From: Luminiphilus syltensis NOR5-1B
GTDB taxonomy: Bacteria > Pseudomonadota > Gammaproteobacteria > Pseudomonadales > Halieaceae
Reading direction: 5' to 3'
Assembly (NCBI RefSeq): GCF_000158175.1
Contig: NZ_DS999411.1
Span: 419,009 to 483,008, forward strand
Length of the DNA: 64,000 bases
This document shows, piece after piece, positions 9,075 to 17,604 of the stretch (position 1 is the stretch's first letter; each line of letters begins with the position of its first letter). Both the position numbers and the translations under genes were made by a program. The notes beneath the pieces are model-generated. The model was not told where the DNA came from, made no database searches, and worked only from the letters and a program-made list of their open reading frames with translations.

Positions 9075-10051
9075 CAGCATCGTTTCACTTTATCCGGCCG
9101 GAATGGTTGGCGCTTGCTCCGGTACTGATGACTCTGTGGTGGCTGGTTCGCCAGCGTATCCGGGAGCGCCGGCAGGCCGCCACGGTAGTGGCCCCCCATT
9201 TGCAATCGGCGTTGACGGTCGATCAGGGCTCCAGTCAGCGCTGGTTTCTCATCGACCACCTGACGCTATTGGCGCTATGTCTGGTTTTCGCCACGGCGGG
9301 ACCCACCTGGAGCCAGCAGAACAGCCCGTGGTTCGAGGAAACCGCGCCGATGGTCATTGCCATTGAGGTGTCTGATTCCATGCGCAGTAACGATCTGTTA
9401 CCCACCCGCCTGGACCGCGCTCGATTTAAGGTAATGGATCTGCTGGCCCTGCGGGCAGGAGCGCCGACCGCACTTATCGCCTATGCAGGTTCGGCACACA
9501 TCGTAATGCCACCGAGTAAAGATATTGCGGTTATCACGCCCTTTCTGGAAAGCCTCGATCCCGCGATCATGCCCGAACCGGGCACGCGGGCTGATCGGGT
9601 CATGCCTCTGGCCACTTCAATCCTGGGGGCAGAGGCCGCTGCGGGCACTCTGCTCTTTATCAACGACGGTTTTGAACCTCTGGACATCGACGCTCTGGCC
9701 GAATTCGCAGCCACGCCCGAGACACCGTCAATGTCGGCTCTGGTATTGGGCAGCGATGAGGGCGGTGTCGCCCTACTCCCCGACGGCACCGCGGTTACCC
9801 AGGTCGGGGGCGGACTGCTCGATACCCGTGTCGATAGTACCGTTCTCAACCGCGTAACCAAGGCTGCCGGCGTGCAAGTGGTCCGCAGCACAGTCGGCGA
9901 TCGCGACATCCAACGTATTTTGCGTGCGTCAGAATCAAACCTGCGCGCCGCCGAGGATCCCGATGCCCAGTGGAAAGATCAGGCCTGGTGGCTGCTGTGG
10001 CCTGCCCTGCTGCTTTCACTGTTACTGTTTCGTCGAGGGTGGACCTTTTGA
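9071..10051 (+). CDS. batB: VWA domain protein BatB
   Basis: This is the second VWA protein of the operon, 326 residues from the ATG that overlaps the batA stop. An ATG 12 bp earlier is possible but less likely. Two N-terminal hydrophobic stretches (about 11-27 and 58-77) precede the VWA fold and a last helix lies near 308-324. The metal-site loop reads EVSDS at 99-103, with Glu in place of the usual first Asp, so metal affinity may differ from BatA. It is translationally coupled on both sides. A joint BatA-BatB complex at the inner membrane is the usual model and is inferred here. Confidence 0.9.
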   Translation: MTASFHFIRPEWLALAPVLMTLWWLVRQRIRERRQAATVVAPHLQSALTVDQGSSQRWFLIDHLTLLALCLVFATAGPTWSQQNSPWFEETAPMVIAIEVSDSMRSNDLLPTRLDRARFKVMDLLALRAGAPTALIAYAGSAHIVMPPSKDIAVITPFLESLDPAIMPEPGTRADRVMPLATSILGAEAAAGTLLFINDGFEPLDIDALAEFAATPETPSMSALVLGSDEGGVALLPDGTAVTQVGGGLLDTRVDSTVLNRVTKAAGVQVVRSTVGDRDIQRILRASESNLRAAEDPDAQWKDQAWWLLWPALLLSLLLFRRGWTF

Positions 10052-10701
10052 ACACTGACCCACGCCGAATCCGCTATGGCCTGGCCGCACAAATCATGGC
10101 GGTTTCCCTCATCAGCCTGTGCCTATTACTTTGGTTGAGCGTCTCCCGAGGCAGTTTTGTGTCACTGTGGCTGACCCCCGATCAACAAGCGAGGCTCGCT
10201 TACGATCGACTGGAATTTGCCGAAGCCTTCGAGGGTTTCGAGAGTCCGGCATGGAAGGGTTACGCCGCCTATGCCGCTGGCCTGTACCCGGATTCTGCAG
10301 AGGTTTTCGGACGCCTGGGTACCGCCGAGGGCTTTTTTAACCGGGGAACCGCGTTCATGAAAGGCCGTGAGTATGCGAAGGCCATCGGTGCCTTTGAACT
10401 GGCAGTCCAGGCCGCACCAGAGTGGGAGGCTGCGCAGGAAAACCTGCGCCTCGCCACCTACACACTCGACTATATCGAGCGCGCTCGCGAGCAATCGGAT
10501 ACCGGCGATGAGTCAGAGATTAGTGCGGACGGGTATGTTTTTGACAACACCAAAAAGCGCGGCCTTGAGGTAGAGATCACTCAGCAAAGCACCATCGAAC
10601 TCGAGTCTGCTGAGAAGTGGATGCGTGCGGTCAACACGGAAACCCGCGACTTCCTGAGAACGCGGTTTTTACTCGAAGCCAACCGGGGAGACTTGCCATG
10701 A
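10048..10701 (+). CDS. batC: TPR protein BatC
   Basis: The coding frame continues through the batB stop, and the likely start is the TTG at 10048 (TTGA overlap) or a GTG at 10039. Either gives about 217-220 residues. A membrane helix near residues 10-32 is followed by a tetratricopeptide-type region (FFNRGTAFMKGREYAKAIGAF and the next helix pair) and a charged C-terminus with EKWMRAV. This matches BatC-like proteins, where a TPR domain supports protein contacts in the Bat complex. It overlaps batD by 4 bp. The TPR call rests on one clear repeat and weaker flanking helices. Confidence 0.85.
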   Translation: MNTDPRRIRYGLAAQIMAVSLISLCLLLWLSVSRGSFVSLWLTPDQQARLAYDRLEFAEAFEGFESPAWKGYAAYAAGLYPDSAEVFGRLGTAEGFFNRGTAFMKGREYAKAIGAFELAVQAAPEWEAAQENLRLATYTLDYIERAREQSDTGDESEISADGYVFDNTKKRGLEVEITQQSTIELESAEKWMRAVNTETRDFLRTRFLLEANRGDLP

Positions 10702-11960
10702 CGCGTGCCGTGTCGCTCCTGCTTCTCGCCTTATTCTCTGGCGTAACGCTGGCATCAACACAACCGGTGGTCCGAGCCACGCTCACCCCGACGACGGTGA
10801 CGGTAGGCCAGCCCGTCGAGCTCAGTATTGTGGTACTGGTCCCTACCTGGTTTACCAAGCCGCCCGTGTTTCCAAGCTTTGAAATCACCAATGCCATTAC
10901 ACGCCTGCCCCCCGATAGTTCATACCCCACCAGCGAGCGCATCGGCAATGACACCTGGTCTGGCATCGTGCGGAAGTACACGCTTTACCCCCTGATGAAA
11001 GGTGACTTTGTTATTAGCGGGGAGATGATTCGTGTGCATTATGCCGATCCGGGCAAGGCCGGTATCACTGTCGATGTAGCCGTTCCCGATAATCGATTGA
11101 CCAGTACGGTCCCGGCAGGCGCTGAGTCGCTATCCCCCTATCTGGCGGGTACTCGTTTAGACCTGAACGTCAACGTGTTGGGCGACGCCGCTGAACTTGA
11201 AACCGGTGACGCAGTGGTGCTCGAATACCGCGCAGAGTTGGATGGCCTCCCGGCAATGTTTCTCCCGCCGCTGGCCCCGGAGATTTCGCTCGAGGGTGTC
11301 TCGGTTTATCGTGACCAACCGGTGCTATCCGATGGTGATGGCGCCAAAGCCCTGCGCAGCGAAAAAATCACGCTGGTATTCGAGGCCGGTGGCTCGTTTA
11401 CCGTACCGGCGATAAGCCTCGATTATTACGACCTCGACTCAAAAGCCGTAGCCACTACCGCCGCCCCACCGGTGACGCTGTCCGTTTCGGGGCCGGCTAT
11501 GGCTCCGCAATCGGCCACCAGCACATCCGCGAAAAACCGTTTCTCCGCAGGGATTATTGCACTGCTCTTCGCTGCAACAATCATGGCCATCGGGCTGCTT
11601 TGGCGACTGCTATCGCCGGTAGCACGCAAGGTGATAGCGAGCCTTGAGGATTCCGAGACGCTCGCGTTCCGTAGACTGTGCCGACACCTCAAACAGAATA
11701 GGGTGGATCTATTCTACCCATCACTGCATCGCTGGCTGCACCGCCTGGCCCCTGGCATCGAGCCGGACACGTTCTTTCAGCGCTTTGGCGGAGAACGCCT
11801 GGCGACTGAAATAACGAGCCTTCGGCGGTCGCTGTACGGCAAAACACCGCAAGCCGTCGATACCGCTGCCGTCCTCCAGGGGCTGGAGACCTGCAGGGCG
11901 CACTACCGGCGGGAACAAAAGAAAAGCCGTCTAAGGCAGGGGCTACAACTTAACCCCTGA
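10698..11960 (+). CDS. batD: BatD family protein (oxygen tolerance)
   Basis: From the ATG overlapping the batC stop the protein has 420 residues, with a signal peptide of about 20 residues ending in TLAS. A periplasmic part of beta-sandwich character follows (repeated strands such as VGQPVELSIVV and ITLVFEAGGSFTVPAI). One transmembrane helix lies near residues 283-303, and a cytoplasmic helical tail ends the protein. This is the layout of BatD. The ATG further upstream at 10617 would add a stretch inside batC and delete the signal peptide context, so I rejected it. It is the last gene of the operon. The role in envelope stress resistance is inferred from the family. Confidence 0.9.
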   Translation: MTRAVSLLLLALFSGVTLASTQPVVRATLTPTTVTVGQPVELSIVVLVPTWFTKPPVFPSFEITNAITRLPPDSSYPTSERIGNDTWSGIVRKYTLYPLMKGDFVISGEMIRVHYADPGKAGITVDVAVPDNRLTSTVPAGAESLSPYLAGTRLDLNVNVLGDAAELETGDAVVLEYRAELDGLPAMFLPPLAPEISLEGVSVYRDQPVLSDGDGAKALRSEKITLVFEAGGSFTVPAISLDYYDLDSKAVATTAAPPVTLSVSGPAMAPQSATSTSAKNRFSAGIIALLFAATIMAIGLLWRLLSPVARKVIASLEDSETLAFRRLCRHLKQNRVDLFYPSLHRWLHRLAPGIEPDTFFQRFGGERLATEITSLRRSLYGKTPQAVDTAAVLQGLETCRAHYRREQKKSRLRQGLQLNP

Positions 11961-12067
11961 CACTCAACGGCATTGGCATGGCAGCACTACGGCGCTCATC
12001 GCCCCGGGCGACAACACGTACCGCATTAAGCCGGGCCGATGACCCATAGGCGTTGGCTAACGCCCAG

Positions 12068-12655
12068 CTAGTCATCACACAAGAGCTTCATTTTCATGGC
12101 GGCAAGCTCGGCCTCTTCAATCGTTGCTGCCTCGACGACCGCTGTTTTTGCCAGATAACACTCATCGGCTTCCTCGGCGCTCTCATCAGCAACAGCGGCT
12201 ACTGCCGCTTCATTCGCTTGTTCACAATACGCACTGCTTACGCGACGGACATTGGCGGTATCCCCCGCACGCTCCACGGCGACGCAGTCGCCAATACGAA
12301 TCTCCCGCTGATCGGTCACTACCTGAACAGCTCCTGCGGCACCACCGAGTTTGACCTCATACATCATTCCCCGGGTATCACCCTGGGCACCCTTGGCAAC
12401 CGCACCACCCGCAATCGCACCGACCAGTGCATTTCGCGTTTTCTTACTCGACTTTTTACCCTTGGCCGAGATAAGGCCGAGCGAACCACCGACCAGCGCA
12501 CCCTTGGGGACCGCACCCGAATTGAGATCAACCATCCTGCTGGCGGTAACCACCCCATGCTGGATACTCATCGACTGCCCAGCACGCTGGGCATTCACAC
12601 CTACTGCCAACAACAGCAACAAAACAGGCGACAAACGTATTAACTTCAACTTCAT
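12068..12655 (-). CDS. Secreted glycine-zipper protein
   Basis: This 195-residue protein begins with a clear signal peptide (MKLKLIRLSPVLLLLLAVGVNA, cut before QRAGQ). No lipobox cysteine is present. The middle has a glycine-zipper pattern, ALVGGSLGLISAKG then ALVGAIAGGAVAKGAQG (about residues 53-91), as in SlyB-like and OmpA-associated 2TM glycine-zipper proteins. The C-terminal third is Ala/Glu rich and ends in KMKLLCDD, with several Cys residues that could form disulfides in the periplasm. It is convergent with the bat operon. The exact function is unknown, and envelope integrity is a family-level guess. Confidence 0.75.
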   Translation of the reverse strand: MKLKLIRLSPVLLLLLAVGVNAQRAGQSMSIQHGVVTASRMVDLNSGAVPKGALVGGSLGLISAKGKKSSKKTRNALVGAIAGGAVAKGAQGDTRGMMYEVKLGGAAGAVQVVTDQREIRIGDCVAVERAGDTANVRRVSSAYCEQANEAAVAAVADESAEEADECYLAKTAVVEAATIEEAELAAMKMKLLCDD

Positions 12656-12745
12656 GGCTTTTCCTCTGAATAATATCTCTCGATGCCCAGCACGCTCTAG
12701 CGGCTGCTAGCTTAGCGGGCGTTACGCGTATAACAAACTGCCCAA

Positions 12746-13867
12746 TTACTTGAACTTCCAGCCCAGTCCGGTGGTCATGCCCCAGTCAAATTGCCCGGCG
12801 GCCTGATCGATGGCTGAACTGTCGTAACTGCCCCAGGCGCTCAAGTCCCAAAACAGGTCATTGATAATTTCCCAGCGTATCCTGGCAGCGCTGTCTGCTC
12901 GCACACGACCGCTTTCGGTCAGCGACGGATAGACCGAGGTATCAAAATGCAAATTAAGTTCGGGAGTATCGAAGCGCCAGCGGTCATAGGAGAGGGTAAT
13001 CACTCCCTCCGCGCTCTCCTGCTTATCACCCAACTCGCTGCGCTCTTCCAGTACCTGCAAAGAGACGCTGGCCACCAGGTTGGACTGATTCGTATCGATA
13101 AAATAACGTCCCACACCGCCACCCAGCGAGACCCGGTAGTCAAGGCCAAGTTCGTCATTGCTCTCATAGCCGCCAAACACCTGGCGGTAAATCGACGCCC
13201 TGTCGGTCCATACCCGACGCGAAAGGGAGGCACGCGAGCTGGTGGTTTTCTCTTCATCGGTATCCGAGACGGTGGCGCGGGTATTCAGACTATTCAGCGA
13301 ATCCTCATCCTCGTAGTCCAGATCGACATGGAATTCGGTCTGGCTAACGCCGCTGGCCTTGGTAAAGGCATAGTTTGCGCTCATGTAAATATCGATACGG
13401 TCCGTCAAGTCATCCTCGACGGGGCGCAGTTCAATAACTTCGTTCCAGCTGAGCTCCCGTTGCCCGTCGATTTGGGTGAACGCAATGGTGCCTGCTTTAG
13501 AGCCGGGCTTGATATTGCCAAATATTCGATCGCCATCGATAAGGCGAATATCGAAGTTAAAATCCGAATTTACGCTGGCCACCTCTTGCCATTCGATGGC
13601 CACCGAGCCCATAGCATCGGTACTCAAACTCAACCGGCCGCCGAGTAATGACTGAATCTCACCGGTTAAGCGGTCGCCGTTGTAGAGTGTGACGACATCG
13701 GTCTTTCCGTGAGCAAAGCTCCATTGGCTGCATAGCAGCGAAAAGCACCCCAGTAGTACAAGTGAAAGCCGGTTCCGATGCCGGCAAAGATCACAGAGAA
13801 AAGCAAAGAAACAGGTCATAGATACCGGGCCCAAATCGCGGGAGCGCCCCCAATTAACGCGGGTCAT
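12746..13867 (-). CDS. DUF481 family outer-membrane beta-barrel protein (YdiY-like)
   Basis: The protein (373 residues, or 357 if the second Met at 13819 is used) has an N-terminal signal segment. Next comes a small domain with two VxLxxGDRLxGxI-type strands (TLYNGDRLTGEI, RLIDGDRIFGNI). A DUF481 region of alternating hydrophobic and polar strands ends in a terminal aromatic-type strand (TGLGWKFK), as expected for an outer-membrane barrel. DUF481 includes the salt-induced E. coli YdiY. Neither candidate start has a good ribosome-binding site, so the N-terminus is uncertain. It lies 50 bp from the 3' end of the phosphatase gene on the same strand. Confidence 0.8.
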   Translation of the reverse strand: MTRVNWGRSRDLGPVSMTCFFAFLCDLCRHRNRLSLVLLGCFSLLCSQWSFAHGKTDVVTLYNGDRLTGEIQSLLGGRLSLSTDAMGSVAIEWQEVASVNSDFNFDIRLIDGDRIFGNIKPGSKAGTIAFTQIDGQRELSWNEVIELRPVEDDLTDRIDIYMSANYAFTKASGVSQTEFHVDLDYEDEDSLNSLNTRATVSDTDEEKTTSSRASLSRRVWTDRASIYRQVFGGYESNDELGLDYRVSLGGGVGRYFIDTNQSNLVASVSLQVLEERSELGDKQESAEGVITLSYDRWRFDTPELNLHFDTSVYPSLTESGRVRADSAARIRWEIINDLFWDLSAWGSYDSSAIDQAAGQFDWGMTTGLGWKFK

Positions 13868-13917
13868 AAAGCAAAAATCTGCCCAGACACACGCCCGTGA
13901 AGACGCTTAATTTATAG

Positions 13918-15642
13918 TCATTTCAGGTTTGCACGAACGCATTCGGGGATCGCGAGTGAAAGCGCCGCATCGATAGCCCCCGATGGCTTTTTGATATCCA
14001 GATAGTTTGCCAGCATGGGGGCGACGTCGACGGTCCAAACCCGCTGCTCCACGGTGCACGGCTCGATCTGGTGGCCCGCAAAAACCAACGGCACCGACGT
14101 GTCGTAGGGCCACGGGGAGCCGTGGGTTGATGCCACGGTCAACCCGTCGAAATCGTTGATGAAATGATTGGGCCTGAAGACCACAAACACATCACCCGAG
14201 CGGCGCGGATGAAAGTTGCGCAACATTGCCCGATGAATCGGCGTATCCGGAACGTCCCCGGTACGCAGATGGCTGCTCGATACCGCGAGCGCAACTCCCG
14301 AAAATGCTGACACCTCCTGAACGACCGCTGACTCCAATTGCGCGAGATCGATAGTCGGGTCCTGCTTTACTGCTGTGGTGAAGTAAATATAGGGGTGCTC
14401 GTAAGTTTCGATGAGCTTCCCCTCGATACCAAAACGCGCCTTGATGCGGCTGATAGCCTCTTGGCTGTCCCAGCGGTCCGGGTCGACGTAATCCGCCGGA
14501 ATACTCATGGCCTTCAGATACCCGGGGGCGTCGGGCCCACCGTGATCCGCGGAAAGAACAATCAGGGTGTGCTCAAGGCCCACCGTCTCGTCCACGAAAG
14601 CGAACAATTCCGCGAGGCGACGATCCAGATTCAGAATATTGTCCTCGGCCTCGAGACTCGAGGGGCCAAAAACGTGTCCGACGTAATCGGTCGATGAAAA
14701 ACTGACGCTCAGGTAATCGGTAGTGGCGTCGGTACCCAGCGCCTCCTCAACCAGCGCCTGTTTCGCGAAGTCCAAAACCAGGCGATCTCCCGCCGGGCTC
14801 AGGGTTAGCCAGGTCGTAAAATACGGGCTGGATCCATTGCCATACTGATGCGGGAACACCCGACCAAAGCCGCCGACATCGGTCTCCCAGGCTCGGTCAT
14901 CGGAATCCGCGAACAGATAATCCTCCTTGGGCTCAAGCAGGGTCCACGCGGTACCCGCGTAATCCGATGCGGGCTTGCCCGCGTTGAAGCGCGTTACCCA
15001 CGCAGGATACTCATCCATGTAGTAACGACTGGTGACGAATTCTCCACTGGCTTTCGAAAACCAGTACGCTGTGCCCGAGTGCCCCGCCATTGAAATGGCA
15101 CCGCGATCCTTAACCGAAACCCCGACTGCCCTGGATTGACCGCCATTACTCGCTCGCAGCTCATCGGCGAAAGTGGTGACTTCAATCGCCGCCGGCGAGC
15201 GGCCATCGCTTCGCGCCGCGCGCTGGGTAGGGTCGATCTCCTGATCCTTATCGACGCCGCTGCCCGCGGTTAGCAAGGGATAACGGGCGTCCTCCACATT
15301 GTAGGTGGTAAACCCCGTCTCGCGATCAAACCACAGATTACCGATCATGCCATGCATGGCCGGGTGGGCCCCGGTCGCCAACGTGGTGTGACCGACGATG
15401 GTTTCGGTATTGGCATGGGCGTGCTGGGCATCAACAAAGCGGATGCCGTTCTCGTAGAGGTAGCGAAAGCCCCCCTCCCCAAAGCGCGTGTAGTAGCGAC
15501 TCGGTAAGTCAGCCCTGAGCTGGTCAACCGTAATCTGTAAAACAAGCCGTGGGGGTTCTCCGAAAGCCAACAAAGGCAGACACAAAAAAAACGCCGCGAC
15601 AGGCTTACCTGACGCGACGATTTTTCGGAGCAGTATTTTCAT
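13918..15642 (-). CDS. Secreted PafA-like alkaline phosphatase family protein
   Basis: The protein has about 574 residues, with a signal peptide ending near LLAFG, and belongs to the alkaline phosphatase superfamily. TVDQLRAD carries the first metal-binding Asp (about residue 40). The segment TETIVGHTTLATG offers Thr81 as the likely nucleophile, in the place used by PafA and nucleotide pyrophosphatase/phosphodiesterase enzymes. VLSADHGGPD gives the later Asp-His metal ligands. PafA-type enzymes are periplasmic phosphomonoesterases used for phosphate scavenging. An alternative ATG 18 bp upstream (15660) cannot be excluded. It follows a sulfatase of the same superfamily with a 30-bp gap, so the two are probably co-transcribed. 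Confidence 0.82.
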   Translation of the reverse strand: MKILLRKIVASGKPVAAFFLCLPLLAFGEPPRLVLQITVDQLRADLPSRYYTRFGEGGFRYLYENGIRFVDAQHAHANTETIVGHTTLATGAHPAMHGMIGNLWFDRETGFTTYNVEDARYPLLTAGSGVDKDQEIDPTQRAARSDGRSPAAIEVTTFADELRASNGGQSRAVGVSVKDRGAISMAGHSGTAYWFSKASGEFVTSRYYMDEYPAWVTRFNAGKPASDYAGTAWTLLEPKEDYLFADSDDRAWETDVGGFGRVFPHQYGNGSSPYFTTWLTLSPAGDRLVLDFAKQALVEEALGTDATTDYLSVSFSSTDYVGHVFGPSSLEAEDNILNLDRRLAELFAFVDETVGLEHTLIVLSADHGGPDAPGYLKAMSIPADYVDPDRWDSQEAISRIKARFGIEGKLIETYEHPYIYFTTAVKQDPTIDLAQLESAVVQEVSAFSGVALAVSSSHLRTGDVPDTPIHRAMLRNFHPRRSGDVFVVFRPNHFINDFDGLTVASTHGSPWPYDTSVPLVFAGHQIEPCTVEQRVWTVDVAPMLANYLDIKKPSGAIDAALSLAIPECVRANLK

Positions 15643-15672
15643 ACCACTAGCAGGAACCATAAATCACAGGCC

Positions 15673-17238
15673 CTAATTAGTGGTTACGTTGCTTTGCAGT
15701 TTATTCAATACCTGCTCGAGATTGAAACTACCCGGCTTCTGTCGCGGTGGAAATTCCTCGTAGGTGGCGAGATGCCCCGCGACATAGCTGACGGCGGGAA
15801 GAACCAGGTACGCGCGTTCAAAGCGCCACATATCGTAGCCGGAGGCTTCGTGATCGGCGCGTTCAAACGGATCGCCACGCAGGTCAAACAGCTTTGGCAG
15901 ACGGAGGGTCACAAAGGGCTCCTCCCACACATGGAAACCGTGCGCGCGCTGCTCCATAAACACCATCTTCCAGCGGCCGTAACGAAGATTCGCCAGCTGG
16001 CCGTCATCGGTCCAGTAGAAGAACTCCTTGCGCGGCGCTTCTTCAACTTCACCGGCGAAGTAAGGCATCATGTTATAGCCATCCAGATGGACCTTGTAGT
16101 CGCGGCCCATCGAGGTGTGTCCCTTCAACAGCTTCTCCTTGATATCGGGCTCGCCCACCGCCGCCATGATCGTTGGCAACATGTCTTCATGGGAAAACAC
16201 ATCGTTGTACACCGTGCCGGGGTCAATAACGCCAGGCCACTTGATTAGCGTGGGGACGCGGTAGCCGCCTTCCCAGTTGGAGTTCTTCTCATTACGGAAC
16301 GGTGTCATGCCGCCGTCGGGCCAGGTGAACACTTCTGCGCCGTTGTCTGAGGAGTACATGACAATGGTGTTGTCTTCGAGACCCAGCTCTTCGAGCTTGT
16401 CGAGAATCTGGCCCACGTGACCGTCATGCTCAACCATGCCATCGGCATAAATGCCCAGCCCCGTAACGCCGTCTGACTCGGGTTTCAAATGGGTGTTGAC
16501 GTGCATCCGGGTGGAGTTCCACCAGAGAAAGAAGGGTTTCTCAGCCGCCGCCGCTCGCTCCATGAAATCGATAGCGCCAGCGGTGACTTCCTCATCCACG
16601 GTTTCCATTCGCTTCTTGGTCAGCGGACCGGTGTCCTCAATCTGGCCATCAGCGCTGGATTTAATCACCCCGCGCGGACCAAATTTCTCACGGAACTCAG
16701 GGCTCTTGGGATAGTCAGGGCTCTCGGGCTCCTCCTCCGCATTCAGGTGATACAGGTTGCCAAAAAACTCATCAAAACCGTGGTTGGTGGGCAAATGAGT
16801 ATCGAGGTCACCGAGGTGATTCTTGCCGTACTGTGCGGTCATGTAGCCATGATTTTTGAGCAGTGCAGCAATGGTGGGGTCTTTCTCTGACAACCCCTCT
16901 TTGGCGCCCGGCAGGCCGACCTTCAGCAGCCCGGTGCGAAAGGGACTCTGACCGGTGATAAAGGCGGCGCGGCCGGCGGTGCAACTTTGTTGCCCGTACC
17001 AGTCGGTAAACAGCGCACCCTCGTTGGCGATCCGGTCAATATTGGGTGTTCGGTAGCCCATCATGCCGCGGTTGTAGGCACTGGTGTTCATCCAGCCGAT
17101 ATCGTCACCCCAAATCACCAGGATATTGGGTTTGTCTTCGGCGCTCACGGCACTGGAAAGAAGCAGTGCCAACATACCCATGATCTTTAGCGGGGCTAAT
17201 GCAGCCACCCGCCAACCCTCTAAATTCGATTTTTTCAT
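15673..17238 (-). CDS. Secreted sulfatase (arylsulfatase family)
   Basis: This 521-residue protein starts at the Met before KKSNLEG. A Met 75 bp upstream would put a non-conserved basic stretch before the signal peptide. The signal peptide ends in AVSAED. The N-terminal core shows NILVIWGDDIGW with the metal-binding Asp pair at 45-46. The signature CTAGR at 86-90 follows, where Cys86 would be converted to formylglycine. YSSDNGAEV lies near residue 325. The motif is CxAxR rather than the common CxPSR. No maturation enzyme is encoded in this window. Activity on sulfate esters of marine polysaccharides or small molecules is inferred from the family. Confidence 0.88.
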   Translation of the reverse strand: MKKSNLEGWRVAALAPLKIMGMLALLLSSAVSAEDKPNILVIWGDDIGWMNTSAYNRGMMGYRTPNIDRIANEGALFTDWYGQQSCTAGRAAFITGQSPFRTGLLKVGLPGAKEGLSEKDPTIAALLKNHGYMTAQYGKNHLGDLDTHLPTNHGFDEFFGNLYHLNAEEEPESPDYPKSPEFREKFGPRGVIKSSADGQIEDTGPLTKKRMETVDEEVTAGAIDFMERAAAAEKPFFLWWNSTRMHVNTHLKPESDGVTGLGIYADGMVEHDGHVGQILDKLEELGLEDNTIVMYSSDNGAEVFTWPDGGMTPFRNEKNSNWEGGYRVPTLIKWPGVIDPGTVYNDVFSHEDMLPTIMAAVGEPDIKEKLLKGHTSMGRDYKVHLDGYNMMPYFAGEVEEAPRKEFFYWTDDGQLANLRYGRWKMVFMEQRAHGFHVWEEPFVTLRLPKLFDLRGDPFERADHEASGYDMWRFERAYLVLPAVSYVAGHLATYEEFPPRQKPGSFNLEQVLNKLQSNVTTN

Positions 17239-17604
17239 TGTTTTTACACTCGTACGCAGGGTTAAACACAGCAGCCGGGCATCAGGGATGCATCGCCACC
17301 TTCGGTATTTCATACGGTGTGTCAGACCAGACGCTCCGTATCCGCTCGGAGTCTAGCGCAATCGACTGACAGGATGCCACAGCGCCTATCGATACACACA
17401 GGCACACCATTCCTCCGCAGGCGTCGACTCCAGGAAAAACACCGCTTTGCCCGCCCGAAGCACACGCCAAAACCAATAGTAACGCGTGCGCTCCGCCAAA
17501 AATTCAATCTAACCCAGTGAGCATCGGCCCCTATCGGCGCGTCGGCGTCAGAACGGTATTAGACACCACGCCCGGCAGCTGCGGTACCATCGGCGCTTCA
17601 AACC
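17239..17604 (+). other. 366-bp intergenic region between sulfatase and ion-channel genes
   Basis: This gap separates two divergent genes and must hold both promoters, but I see no convincing -35/-10 pair. On the minus strand a short reading frame ending at 17282 could encode a 41-residue peptide (GTG near 17410 after GGAGG) with an AVASC lipobox-like motif. It lacks the usual positive N-terminus, so I do not call it a gene. Confidence 0.4.
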
